A DNA stretch of 64,000 bases from SLRI01 sp964393275 (GTDB lineage: Bacteria > Pseudomonadota > Alphaproteobacteria > Geminicoccales > Geminicoccaceae): assembly GCA_964393275.1 (NCBI GenBank), contig CAYMTA010000011.1, positions 39,012 to 103,011 of the forward strand. The letters run 5' to 3'. A model generated the notes under the pieces. The model did not search any database and was not told the origin of the DNA. It saw only the letters and a list, made by a program, of their open reading frames with translations. Below are positions 24,419 through 33,292 of this stretch, one piece after another. Position 1 is the first letter of the stretch. Each line of letters opens with the position of its first letter. The position numbers and the translations under genes are program-made.

Positions 24419-25171
24419 TCAGCGCCAGGCGACGAGAGCAAAGAGGAAGGCCAGCTCGCTCGTCTGCTGGACGGCGCCCAGCGTGTCGCCGGTGCAGCCG
24501 CCGAAGGCGCGGCCGAGGGCCTGGGCGGTGAGCGCCGCCACCAGGGCTGCCGCCAGCATGGCACCCAGCCCCTGGCCAGCCGGCAGAAGCAGGATGGCCA
24601 GGACGGCGGCAAGGGCGAGGCCGATGAGCACGCGATCGACGGATGGTCGGCCCGCCTGGGCCGCGAGGCCCTGGCCCCTGGCGCTCGGCTGCAGCCACAT
24701 CACGACCGGCATCAGGGCCCGCGAGAAGGCGGCCGCCGCGATCAGCGCCGCCATGGCCACCAAGGGTTCCCAGAAGGCGGCGAGGGCCCCCAGCTTGCCG
24801 CCGACGACAAGGATCAGGGCCAGTGCGCCGAAGCTGCCGATCCGGCTGTCCCGCATCACCTCGAGCGCCCGCTGCCGGTCGGGAAGCGCGCCCAGGGCAT
24901 CGGCGGTGTCCGCGAGGCCGTCCTCGTGCAAGGCGCCGGTGAGGAGCAGCATGGCGCCGAGCGCCAGCACCGCGGCCGGCCAGGAGGGCAGATGCAGGTA
25001 ATGGGCGAGGGTGAAGGCGACGCCACCCACCGCCCCGACCAGGAGGCCCACGACCGGGAACCAGTGCACCACCGAGGCGAGATCGCCCATGGCTACCTGC
25101 CCCTGCGGCCGAAGCGGCAGGCGGGTGAGGAAGACGAGGGTGATCTTGAGGTCCCTGAGCATCATACCCAT
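24419..25171 (-). CDS. cobS: Adenosylcobinamide-GDP ribazoletransferase
   Basis: Integral inner-membrane enzyme that joins adenosylcobinamide-GDP and alpha-ribazole in the last steps of B12 synthesis. About six hydrophobic segments; family motifs are FLTRLPLR, GALHEDGLADTADALG, DSRIGSFG and RAFGGCTGDTLGA with conserved acidic residues for Mg2+. I use the first ATG of the cluster at 25171-25162; an in-frame start at 25222 lacks support. It is divergent from cobT, its pathway partner, across a ~100-base gap. Confidence 0.93.
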   Translation of the reverse strand: MGMMLRDLKITLVFLTRLPLRPQGQVAMGDLASVVHWFPVVGLLVGAVGGVAFTLAHYLHLPSWPAAVLALGAMLLLTGALHEDGLADTADALGALPDRQRALEVMRDSRIGSFGALALILVVGGKLGALAAFWEPLVAMAALIAAAAFSRALMPVVMWLQPSARGQGLAAQAGRPSVDRVLIGLALAAVLAILLLPAGQGLGAMLAAALVAALTAQALGRAFGGCTGDTLGAVQQTSELAFLFALVAWR

Positions 25172-25273
25172 CGGATCGTGGATCGGGAGCGATGGGCTAT
25201 CTCGACAAACGGTCGACGTCAAAGCAAGTTGCCGGCGGCTCGGCCGTCAGGAGCCAGTCCGAAGGATGCCGCG

Positions 25274-26335
25274 TTGAGCAGCCTGACCCCGATCGCCAAC
25301 TTCGCCGACGTGCGCTCGCTCATGGCCCAATTGCCGGTGGTCGATGAAGCGGCCACCGATGCCGCCAGGGCCCGCGAGGCGCTCCTGCTCAAGCCGGCAG
25401 GAGCCCTCGGCCGGCTCGAGGAGCTCGCCCGCTGGCTCGCCGGCTGGCAGGGCCGGCACCCGCCGCGGGTGGAGCACACCGCCATCTACGTCTTCGCCGG
25501 CAATCATGGCGTCGCCGACCAGGGTGTCTCGGCCTATCCGGCGACGGTCACGGCCGCCATGGTCCGGAGCTTCGAAGCCGGGAGGGCCGCGATCAACCAG
25601 CTCGCCCGCGTCACGGGCTCGGAGCTGCACGTCGTCCCGCTCCAGCTCGACCGGCCGACCCGGGACTTCACTCGCGCGCCGGCAATGGACGAGGCCGCCT
25701 GCGTCGCCGCCCTCAATGCCGGGCTGACGGCGCCCGATGATGCGCTCGACGTGCTCGCCCTGGGCGAGATGGGCATCGGCAACACGACGGTGGCGGCGGC
25801 CCTGGCCTCGGCGCTTTTCAAGGGCAATGCCCAGCCTTCCGATCCGGCCGGATGGGTCGGTCCCGGCACCGGCGTGGACGCGGCCGGCGTGGCGCGCAAG
25901 GCGGAGGTGATCGGGCGAGCGCTCGAGCGGCACCAGGAAGCGCTCGGCGATCCGCTCGAGATCCTCCGGCATCTCGGCGGCTTCGAGCTCGCCGCCATGG
26001 TCGGCGCCATCCTCGCCGGCCGGCTGCGCCGCACGCCCGTCGTTCTCGACGGCTTCGTCGCGACCGCCGCCGCCGCCGTCCTCCAGAGGCTGCGGCCCGA
26101 CGCGCTCGACCATTGCCTGGCCGGCCACGTCTCGTCCGAGCCCGGCCACCGGCGCCTGCTGGCCGAGCTCGGTCTCCGCCCGCTGCTCGATCTCGATCTC
26201 CGGCTTGGCGAGGCCAGTGGTGCAGCCCTGGCGCTCGGCGTCCTGCGCGCCGCGGCCGCCTGCCACGCCGGCATGGCGACCTTCGCCGAGGCCGGTGTGG
26301 CAGGCGGCCCGGGTGCGGGGAGCCGAACCGAATGA
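25274..26335 (+). CDS. cobT: Nicotinate-nucleotide-dimethylbenzimidazole phosphoribosyltransferase
   Basis: Makes alpha-ribazole phosphate for the lower ligand of cobalamin. 353 residues with LLKPAGALGRLEELA, YVFAGNHGVADQGVSAYP, LGEMGIGNTTVAAAL and the catalytic Glu region near HVSSEPGHRRLL. The start is TTG at 25274 with GAAGGA about eight bases upstream. It overlaps the MscS-type channel gene by four bases (ATGA), an unusual partner for cobT. Confidence 0.94.
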   Translation: MSSLTPIANFADVRSLMAQLPVVDEAATDAARAREALLLKPAGALGRLEELARWLAGWQGRHPPRVEHTAIYVFAGNHGVADQGVSAYPATVTAAMVRSFEAGRAAINQLARVTGSELHVVPLQLDRPTRDFTRAPAMDEAACVAALNAGLTAPDDALDVLALGEMGIGNTTVAAALASALFKGNAQPSDPAGWVGPGTGVDAAGVARKAEVIGRALERHQEALGDPLEILRHLGGFELAAMVGAILAGRLRRTPVVLDGFVATAAAAVLQRLRPDALDHCLAGHVSSEPGHRRLLAELGLRPLLDLDLRLGEASGAALALGVLRAAAACHAGMATFAEAGVAGGPGAGSRTE

Positions 26336-28059
26336 GCTGCCGGTCGTGGGCCCTGAGGCTGGCCCTGGCGCTCTTCGCCTTCGGCGCTCCGGCCGCAGCC
26401 CAGGAGACGTCGCCGAACGATCAGCCTGCCGCGCCGGCCGCGCCAGATGCGACGGCAGCAGTGGACGATGGATCGCCGGCGGCCAGGGTCGCCCCGACCA
26501 CCGTCACCGTCGGTGAGCCCGCGACGCTGGTCTTCTGGAATCGGCCGATCGTCACGTTCCGTGCGCGGATCGACAATATTGCGCCAGCGGAGCGGGTCGA
26601 GCGGGCGACGCAGCGGCTTGCGGAGCTCTGGCCCACCGGCTCGAGGGGCGAGGCCGTCGTCGTGCCCGCCACGCTCGGCGCGCTCAAGGGTTACTGGATC
26701 CAGATCGACGACCGTCAGATCTTCGGCCTCGTTTCCCAGGATCTCGATCCGCTGAGCCGCGAGACCCTCGAGGAAATGGCGACGGTGGCGGCCGAGCGGC
26801 TGAGCGCGGCCCTTCACGCGCGCGGCGAGCAGCGCAGCCTGCCGGTGCTGTTGCGCGGCTTCGCTCTGGCCGGCCTCGCCACCGGGGTTCTGGTCCTCAT
26901 GATCCTGGGCATCGTCTGGCTGCGCCGGCAGGCGCTCCGCCAGCTCGCGGCCTTCAGCCACGGCAACGCGATCACCGTCGCCGGCGTCGATCTGCGACCC
27001 TACAGCCAGGCCACGGGCACGGCCGCCGTCAAGGCCGTCTCGGTCGTTGCGGGTGTCGTCCTGGGCTATCTCTGGCTCGCCTACGTGCTCTTGCAGTTCT
27101 CCTTCACCCGTCCCTGGGGCGAGGGTCTCGGCGCCTGGCTCATCGATCTGCTCGGCGAATTCAGCCACGCGATTCTGCACGCGGTGCCCGGCCTCTTCAC
27201 GGTCGCGGTGATCTTCATCCTGACCAAGTTCGTGGCCGATCTCGTGCACCGCTTCTTCAAGCGGGTCGAGGCGGGTTGGCTCAGGGTCCACTGGCTCGAG
27301 GCCGAAACGGCGCGCGCTACCCGCCGCCTGGTCACCGTGCTGCTCTGGCTCTTCGCGCTGACCGTGGCCTATCCCTATATACCGGGCTCGCAGACGGACG
27401 CCTTCAAGGGCATCGGCGTGCTCGCCGGCCTGATGCTTTCGCTCGGTGCCTCCGGCTTCGTCAACCAGGTGATGAGCGGCTTCGTCATCATCTACTCGCG
27501 ATCGATCAGGACCGGCGAGTTCGTCGCAGTCGACGCCACCCAGGGCACCGTCTCCGAGATCGGCATGCTGGCGACCAAGCTGGTCACCGCGACCCGTGAG
27601 GAGGTCATCATCCCGAACGCCGTGCTCGTCACCTCGTCGCTCACCAATTTCTCGCGCCACGCCGATGCCGCGCACGGCTCGATAGTCGGCACCACCGTCA
27701 CCATCGGCTACGACGCGCCGTGGCGGCAGGTGCAGGCGATGCTGCTCCTGGCGGCCGAACGGACCGACACGGTGCGCCGCCAGCCCAAGCCGCGCGTCAT
27801 CCAGCGCTCCCTGGACGATTTCTACGTCCAGTACCGCCTGCTGATAGCCATCGATCGCCCCGAGACCCAGCTCTTCGTCCTCTCCGAGCTGCACGGCCAC
27901 ATCCAGGACGTCTTCAACGAGTTCGGTGTCCAGATCCTCTCGCCGCACTTCAACAGCCAGCCGGCGGAGAGCGTGGTGGTTGCCGAGGCCGACTGGCACA
28001 GCCCGCCCGCCCCGCCGCCGGCGGGGCGGGCGGACGTGGCGTCCGGGGCAAGCCGTTGA
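26332..28059 (+). CDS. MscS-family mechanosensitive ion channel
   Basis: 575 residues. A Sec signal peptide (residues 1-23, ending PAAAQ) leads into a ~130-residue periplasmic domain. Four or five membrane segments lie between ~165 and ~400, the last one the pore helix (GVLAGLMLSLGASGFVNQVM). The MscS beta domain follows (FVAVDATQGTVSEIGMLATK, IIPNAVLVTSS). The length and periplasmic domain resemble the larger YbiO/YnaI-type members. Its ATG overlaps cobT by four bases. It may simply be an osmotic valve; a link to corrinoid or precursor transport is speculation. Confidence 0.88.
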   Translation: MSCRSWALRLALALFAFGAPAAAQETSPNDQPAAPAAPDATAAVDDGSPAARVAPTTVTVGEPATLVFWNRPIVTFRARIDNIAPAERVERATQRLAELWPTGSRGEAVVVPATLGALKGYWIQIDDRQIFGLVSQDLDPLSRETLEEMATVAAERLSAALHARGEQRSLPVLLRGFALAGLATGVLVLMILGIVWLRRQALRQLAAFSHGNAITVAGVDLRPYSQATGTAAVKAVSVVAGVVLGYLWLAYVLLQFSFTRPWGEGLGAWLIDLLGEFSHAILHAVPGLFTVAVIFILTKFVADLVHRFFKRVEAGWLRVHWLEAETARATRRLVTVLLWLFALTVAYPYIPGSQTDAFKGIGVLAGLMLSLGASGFVNQVMSGFVIIYSRSIRTGEFVAVDATQGTVSEIGMLATKLVTATREEVIIPNAVLVTSSLTNFSRHADAAHGSIVGTTVTIGYDAPWRQVQAMLLLAAERTDTVRRQPKPRVIQRSLDDFYVQYRLLIAIDRPETQLFVLSELHGHIQDVFNEFGVQILSPHFNSQPAESVVVAEADWHSPPAPPPAGRADVASGASR

Positions 28060-28087
28060 ACCTCACCCGAACGCCCGGTCGAAAGCC

Positions 28088-29176
28088 TCAGCGCAGGGCC
28101 AGCGCCCTTTCGCGGAGCTGGAGCATGGGGATGTCGAAGCTCTGCGCGTAGACGTTGCACTGCTCGAGAAAGGCCATGAAGCTGGCGTGAACGCGACCCG
28201 TGAACTCGTCGGTCTTGGCGAGGTCGTCGAGCACGTTCCAGGTCTCGCGCGCCATGGCGTCGATGACGTCGTCCGGCCACATGCGCGCCTCGACCCCTTC
28301 CTCGGCGAGCAGCGGCTGGAAGGCCTCGATGTTGTGGTAGGTGAAGTCGGCCAGCGTATCGAAGGCGGTGGCCGAGGCGGCGGCCCTGATGATGGCCTGG
28401 AGGTCGGGTGTCAGCTCGTTCCAGCGGTCCTGGTTGACGATGATCTCGAGGCCCGGGCCGGGCTCGTGGAAGGAGGGGTTGTAGTAGTACTTCGCGACCT
28501 TCTGCAGGCCGAAGGCGCGGTCGTTCCAGGGGCCGATCCACTCGACCGCGTCGATGGCGCCGGAGAGCAGGGCCGGGGCGATCTCGCCGGGCGGCAGGAT
28601 CACCGTGTTGACGCCGAGCCGGCGCATCACCTCGCCGCCGAGCCCGGCGATGCGGAACTTGAGGCCCTTCAAGTCCTCGAGGCTGTTGATCGGCTTCCTG
28701 AACCAGCCGCCCGCCTGGATGCCGGAGGAGCCGGCGAAGAACGGGACGACATTGAATTCCTTGTAGAGCTCCTGCCAGAGCTCGAGGGCACCCCCATACT
28801 GGAACCAGGCGGCAAGCTCGGTCGCCGTCAGGCCGAAGGGAATGCCGGTGAAGTAGTTGAGCACCGGCGCCTTGCCGACCCAGAAATAGGGCGGGGCGTG
28901 GCCGAGATCCGCCGTGCCGGAGGAGACGGCGTCGAGGCCTTCGAAGGGTGGCACCAGCTCGCCCGCGGCGAAGAGCTTGATGGCCAGCCGGCCGTTCGAC
29001 ATCTCCGTCACCCGCGTGGCGAAGCGCTCGGCATTGACGCCGACACCCGGCGTGCCGCGCGGCCAGGCCATGATCATGTTCCACGCGATGTTGCCCTGGG
29101 CGATGGCGGGTGCGGCGAATCCGCTGGCGACAGCCCCGCCCGCGGCCACACTGCCCAGAACTGAACGGCGTTTCAT
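28088..29176 (-). CDS. TRAP transporter solute-binding protein (DctP family)
   Basis: 362 residues. The N-terminus MKRRSVLGSVAAGG is Tat/Sec-like and ends at APAIAQ. The mature protein has WNMIMAWPRGTPGVG, DLKGLKFRIAGLGGEVMRRL and AIDAVEWIGPWNDRAFGLQK, typical of DctP proteins for keto acids and lactate/mannitol-type ligands. The ligand is unknown. GGGAGG lies about eight bases before the ATG at 29176. No dctQ or dctM membrane gene is adjacent; it sits between cobB and an MscS channel gene. Confidence 0.9.
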   Translation of the reverse strand: MKRRSVLGSVAAGGAVASGFAAPAIAQGNIAWNMIMAWPRGTPGVGVNAERFATRVTEMSNGRLAIKLFAAGELVPPFEGLDAVSSGTADLGHAPPYFWVGKAPVLNYFTGIPFGLTATELAAWFQYGGALELWQELYKEFNVVPFFAGSSGIQAGGWFRKPINSLEDLKGLKFRIAGLGGEVMRRLGVNTVILPPGEIAPALLSGAIDAVEWIGPWNDRAFGLQKVAKYYYNPSFHEPGPGLEIIVNQDRWNELTPDLQAIIRAAASATAFDTLADFTYHNIEAFQPLLAEEGVEARMWPDDVIDAMARETWNVLDDLAKTDEFTGRVHASFMAFLEQCNVYAQSFDIPMLQLRERALALR

Positions 29177-29233
29177 CGATTCGACCTCCCTGCTGCAAAT
29201 CACGAATCTCATAAAGCCATTTGCGCGGCTTCG

Positions 29234-30568
29234 CTAGCGGACCACGGCGAGGTGCGGCCAGCGGTCGACCAGATGGACGAAGGAGCCGGCGACCGTGCCG
29301 AGCCGGCAGCCGGCCTCGCCCAGGGCGGCGCCGCTGGCGTCGCTGGCCCGCAGGAACGGCACGCCCCGCCGCTCGACCTCGCTGGCATAATGGAATTCGT
29401 GGCCACGATGGCGAAGCGGCGGCCGGCCGAGCGGCGAGGGGTCGAGCAGCGTTACCTCGCGATAGCCGAGCCGCAGCCGCGGCGCCTCGAAGCTGGTGAC
29501 CACCGGAAGAAGCTCGGCCAGACGATGCCGCTCGCCCGCCCCGTCGATCAGGACCTCGCCGAGCACCATGTAGCCGCCGCATTCGCCGTAGATGAAGACG
29601 TCCCGGTAGGCGGCCGCCTGCAGCCCGAGCAGGAAGCGGCGATTGGCCGCGAGCCGCCCGGCAAAGAGCTCGGGATAGCCGCCCGGCAGGTAGATCGCGT
29701 CGGCCGCCGGGTCGGGCGTCTCGTCGGCCAGTGGCGAGAAGGGCACGATCTCGGCCCCCTGCCGGCGCCAGCCCTCGAGCACCGTCGGGTAGGCGAAGGC
29801 GAAGGCGGTGTCCTGGGCCACCGCGATCCGCTGCCCGAGGGCGGCGATCGGCCGCGCCCCCTGGCCGCCCAGGGGCGCCACGCCCGGCCGTCGTGCGAGG
29901 CGCAGCAGCCGGTCGAGGTCGAGCCGGTCGGCCACGAGCGCCCCCAGCCGCTCGACGAGCTCATCGAGGGCCGGGTGCTCGGTCGCCTGCACCAGCCCCA
30001 GATGCCGCGACGGCACATGCAGCTCGTCCTGCCTCGGCAGCCAGCCTAGAACCGGCGTCGAGAAGCGCTCGTCGCAGGCCTTCAGCAAGGTCGTGGCATG
30101 CCGCTCGCCGCTGACGGCATTGAGCACGATGCCGACGATCTCGACATCGGGTCGAAAGCGGATGAAGCCCTCGAGCAGGGCCGCGATCGACTGGCTGATG
30201 CGCCGCGCCTCGGCGACCAGGACAACCGGCAGATCGAAGAGGGCGGCGATGTCGGCGGTCGAGCCGCTGCCATCGGGCGCTCCGTCGAAGAGGCCCATCA
30301 CCCCCTCGCCGATCACGATGTCGACGTCGCGCCCGGCCTCCTCGAGCACCGCCGCCAGGGTTTCGAAGCGCATGGCCCAGCTGTCGAGATTGCGGCAGCT
30401 GCGCCCCGAGGCGCGGGCATGGAAGGCGGGATCGATATAGTCGGGCCCGACCTTGAAGCTGCCGACCCGAAGGCCGCGCCGCGCCAGGGCCCGGATCAGG
30501 CCGAGCGTCAGCAGGGTCTTGCCCGAGCCGGACTGTGGTGCGGCGACGATCAGCGTGGGCGCCGTCAA
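29234..30568 (-). CDS. cobB: Cobyrinic/hydrogenobyrinic acid a,c-diamide synthase
   Basis: ATP-dependent glutamine amidotransferase for the a and c carboxyls of the corrin ring. The N-terminal DTBS-like P-loop is PQSGSGKTLLTLGL, with FKVGPDYIDPAFH and EGVMGLFDG. The C-terminal GATase domain has the nucleophile Cys in YGECGGYMVLGE and the His in AGSFVHLVD. Length 444 is normal. It is divergent from cbiD over a 118-base gap with an inverted repeat. Confidence 0.94.
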   Translation of the reverse strand: MTAPTLIVAAPQSGSGKTLLTLGLIRALARRGLRVGSFKVGPDYIDPAFHARASGRSCRNLDSWAMRFETLAAVLEEAGRDVDIVIGEGVMGLFDGAPDGSGSTADIAALFDLPVVLVAEARRISQSIAALLEGFIRFRPDVEIVGIVLNAVSGERHATTLLKACDERFSTPVLGWLPRQDELHVPSRHLGLVQATEHPALDELVERLGALVADRLDLDRLLRLARRPGVAPLGGQGARPIAALGQRIAVAQDTAFAFAYPTVLEGWRRQGAEIVPFSPLADETPDPAADAIYLPGGYPELFAGRLAANRRFLLGLQAAAYRDVFIYGECGGYMVLGEVLIDGAGERHRLAELLPVVTSFEAPRLRLGYREVTLLDPSPLGRPPLRHRGHEFHYASEVERRGVPFLRASDASGAALGEAGCRLGTVAGSFVHLVDRWPHLAVVR

Positions 30569-30589
30569 GGCTGGCCTCCCAGGGGAGCC

Positions 30590-30679
30590 CGAGGCACAAT
30601 GCGACTTCGCGGGCTGAGGGTCATGCCCGGTCTGATAGCGGAACCCGCCGGTCGATGCCCAGCCGTCACCGTGCCTCGG
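30590..30679. repeat. 9-bp inverted repeat in the cobB/cbiD divergent region
   Basis: CCGAGGCAC at 30590-30598 and GTGCCTCGG at 30671-30679 pair perfectly across 72 bases. They bracket most of the gap between cobB (minus) and cbiD (plus). They could be the closing stem of a leader RNA or paired operators, but the region is shorter than a cobalamin riboswitch and I see no clear B12 box. Confidence 0.4.
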
Positions 30680-30686
30680 TCACACC

Positions 30687-31793
30687 ATGAGTATGCTCGT
30701 ACCCGATCGCGATCCCCAGGCCGGCCACCAGAAGCTGCGCCGCGGCTGGACCACCGGCGCTTGCGCCACCGCCGCCGCGAAGGCGGCGTTCTCGGCCATG
30801 GCCGGCCTGGGCTTCCCGGATCCGGTGACCATCCGCCTGCCGAAGGGCCAGGAGCCGAGCTTCGCGCTTCGACAGCACGAGCAGGGTCTGGGCTGGGCGC
30901 GGGCCAGCGTGGTCAAGGACGCAGGCGACGATCCGGACGTGACCGACCGGGCGGAGATCGTGGCGACGCTGCGCAGCCGGGGCGACGGCCTGGGGCTTCG
31001 GTTCAAGGCCGGGTTGGGTGTCGGCACGGTGACCCGGGCCGGCCTGCCGCTGCCGCCGGGCGAGCCCGCGATCAACCCGGTGCCGCGGCGGATGATGACC
31101 GAGACGCTCGAGGCGCTCGCCATCCAGACCGGCCATCCGCTCGATCTCGACCTCGAGATCAGCGTTCCCGGCGGTGCCGAGCTGGCCAGGCGCACGCTCA
31201 ACCCGAGGCTCGGCATCGAGGGCGGGCTCTCGATCCTCGGCACCACCGGCATCGTCATCCCCTATTCCTGCTCGTCCTGGATCCACTCGATCCACCGGGG
31301 CGTCGATGTCGCCCGGGCGGCCGGGCTCACCCACATCGCCGCCTGCACCGGCAGCACCTCGGAGCGCACCGTGCAGGCGCTCTACGGCCTGCACGACATG
31401 GCGCTGATCGACATGGGCGATTTCGCCGGCGGCACGCTGAAATACCTGAAGCGGCGACCCCTTCCACGGGTCACGCTGGCCGGCGGCTTCGCCAAGCTGG
31501 CCAAGCTGGCCCAGGGCCAGCTCGACCTGCATTCCAGCCGGTCGACGGTCGATGTCGCCGACCTCGCGGCCGAGCTCGCCGGTTTCGATCGGGCCCTTGG
31601 GCAGGCGGCATCGAGCGCCGCCTCGGCCGGCGAGATCCTGGCGCTCGCCGGTGCTCATGGCCCGGCGCTCGCCCGGCGCATCACCGAGCGGGCGAGGTCG
31701 GCGGCCAGCGCGGCGGCGGGCCCGGCGGTCGCCATCGAGGCGCTGGTCGTCGACCGCGCCGGCACGATCCTGGCCCGTGCCCCCGGCTGGTGA
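30687..31793 (+). CDS. cbiD: Cobalt-precorrin-5B (C1)-methyltransferase
   Basis: Methylates C1 of the contracted ring after deacylation, the role of CobF in the classical aerobic pathway. 368 residues with LRRGWTTGACATAAAKAAF at the start, LNPRLGIEGGLSILGTTGIV, IAACTGSTSERT and IDMGDFAGGTLKYL. CbiD is named in the anaerobic pathway, but alphaproteobacteria without cobF often carry it. It is followed six bases later by cobK. Confidence 0.94.
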   Translation: MSMLVPDRDPQAGHQKLRRGWTTGACATAAAKAAFSAMAGLGFPDPVTIRLPKGQEPSFALRQHEQGLGWARASVVKDAGDDPDVTDRAEIVATLRSRGDGLGLRFKAGLGVGTVTRAGLPLPPGEPAINPVPRRMMTETLEALAIQTGHPLDLDLEISVPGGAELARRTLNPRLGIEGGLSILGTTGIVIPYSCSSWIHSIHRGVDVARAAGLTHIAACTGSTSERTVQALYGLHDMALIDMGDFAGGTLKYLKRRPLPRVTLAGGFAKLAKLAQGQLDLHSSRSTVDVADLAAELAGFDRALGQAASSAASAGEILALAGAHGPALARRITERARSAASAAAGPAVAIEALVVDRAGTILARAPGW

Positions 31794-31799
31794 GCGGCG

Positions 31800-32564
31800 A
31801 TGACCGGGATGCGCCCGCATCTCCTGATCCTCGGCGGCACCGGAGAAGCGTACGAGCTGGCCGAGATCCTGGCCGGTCGCGACGATCTCCTGGTGACCTC
31901 CTCGCTCGCCGGGGCCACGGCGAGCCCACGCCGGCCGGCCGGCAGCCACCGGATCGGCGGCTTCGGCGGCACGGCGGGCCTCGCCGCCTGGCTCGCCACC
32001 GAGGCGATCTCGCTCGTCCTCGATGCCAGCCATCCCTTCGCCAGCCGGATCACCGCCCAGGCCCGTGAAGCCGCGAAAACCGCCGGCACCGACTACCTTC
32101 GCCTGGAACGCCCAGCCTGGCGACCGGGTCCGGGCGACGATTGGCGGCTCGTGCCGGATCTCGACGCCGGCCTCGCGGCGCTGACACCCGGTGCCCGCCG
32201 CGTTTTCGCCGCGGCCGGTGCCCGGGCGCTCGACCGGCTTGGCCTGGCGCCCATGGATTTCGTGGTGCGCGGCGTCGATCCGCCGGTGAGCGTGCCCGCC
32301 AACGTCACCTTCGTCACGGGCCGCGGTCCCTTCTTCCTCGAAGCCGAGCGTCAGCTTCTCCAGGCGCAAGACATCGACGCCCTCCTCTGTCGCAACAGCG
32401 GCGGCCAGGGGGCGCGGGCGAAGCTGGAAGCGGCGCGCGAGCTCCGCCTGCCGGTCGTCATGATCGAACGGCCGGATGCGAGCCTGCCCGACGCCGTGCC
32501 GGATGTGCCGTCGGCGCTCGCGGCCCTGGGTCAGCGTTTTTTCGGCCTCAGCACATGGGTATGA
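31800..32564 (+). CDS. cobK: Precorrin-6A reductase
   Basis: NADPH-dependent reduction of precorrin-6A to dihydro-precorrin-6. 254 residues with LLILGGTGEAYELAEIL at the N-terminus, SLVLDASHPFASRITAQAR and CRNSGGQGARAKLEAAREL. Six bases after cbiD, likely the same transcript. The 3' end overlaps the convergent cobM by 34 bases. Confidence 0.92.
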   Translation: MTGMRPHLLILGGTGEAYELAEILAGRDDLLVTSSLAGATASPRRPAGSHRIGGFGGTAGLAAWLATEAISLVLDASHPFASRITAQAREAAKTAGTDYLRLERPAWRPGPGDDWRLVPDLDAGLAALTPGARRVFAAAGARALDRLGLAPMDFVVRGVDPPVSVPANVTFVTGRGPFFLEAERQLLQAQDIDALLCRNSGGQGARAKLEAARELRLPVVMIERPDASLPDAVPDVPSALAALGQRFFGLSTWV

Positions 32565-33292
32565 TCGGCGGCGTAGAGCCGGCTTTCGGCGAAGCCTTCG
32601 GCATCCAGCACCTTGCCGATCAGGATCAGCGCCGTCCGGGTGATGCCGGCGGCCTTCACGCGCTCGCGGATCGTGCCGAGCGTGCCCCGGACGATCTGCT
32701 GGTCGGGCCAGCTCGCCCGGTGGACAACGACCACGGGCGTCTCGGCGCCGAGGATGGGCTCGAGGCGGCGGCGAATCTCGGTCAGGTTGTTGACCGCCAG
32801 ATGGATGGCGAGCGTGGCGCCGGTCCGGGCGAAGGCCTCGAGTGTCTCGCCCTCGGGCATGGCCGAGGCGCGCACCGCCGTGCGCGTCAGGATGACGCTC
32901 TGGGCGATCCCGGGCAGGGTCAGCTCCTGGCCGAGCGCTGCCGCCGCCGCGGCGAAGGCCGGCACGCCCGGGGTGATGGTCCAGGCGATCTCGAGCGCGT
33001 CGAGCCGCCTGATCTGCTCGGCGATCGCGCCGTAGAGCGAGGGATCACCCGAATGGACGCGGGCCACATCCTGCCCTCGTGCGTCCGCCGCCTGCATGTG
33101 GGCGATGATGGCATCGAGGTCCAAGGGCGCCGTGTCGATCACCAGGGCGTCCCCGGGCGCCTCGGCCACGACCTCGGGCGGCACCAGCGAGCCGGCATAG
33201 AGGATCACGGCCGAGCGGCGGATCAGGTTCAGCCCGCGCACCGTGATCAGGTCCGGCGCCCCCGGCCCGGCGCCGATGAAATGCACCGTCAT
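32531..33292 (-). CDS. cobM: Precorrin-4 C11-methyltransferase
   Basis: SAM-dependent methylation of C11 of precorrin-4. 253 residues with VHFIGAGPGAPDLITVRG, LIRRSAVILYAGSLV, RVHSGDPSLYGAIAEQ and ITPGVPAFAAAAAALG. It is the last gene of a five-gene minus-strand run (cobH-cobL-cobI-cbiG/cobJ-cobM) with short spacing and mostly four-base overlaps. It overlaps the convergent cobK by 34 bases. Confidence 0.94.
   Translation of the reverse strand: MTVHFIGAGPGAPDLITVRGLNLIRRSAVILYAGSLVPPEVVAEAPGDALVIDTAPLDLDAIIAHMQAADARGQDVARVHSGDPSLYGAIAEQIRRLDALEIAWTITPGVPAFAAAAAALGQELTLPGIAQSVILTRTAVRASAMPEGETLEAFARTGATLAIHLAVNNLTEIRRRLEPILGAETPVVVVHRASWPDQQIVRGTLGTIRERVKAAGITRTALILIGKVLDAEGFAESRLYAADHTHVLRPKKR

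Noticed and set aside
25172..25273. Riboswitch or promoter in the cobS/cobT gap
   Set aside because: Only ~100 bases, no B12-box; no convincing promoter pair can be assigned.
30569..30686. Cobalamin riboswitch in the cobB/cbiD gap
   Set aside because: The gap is about 118 bases, shorter than the usual ~180-200, and I could not find the conserved GCCACTG or B12-box sequence on either strand. An Rfam search would settle it.
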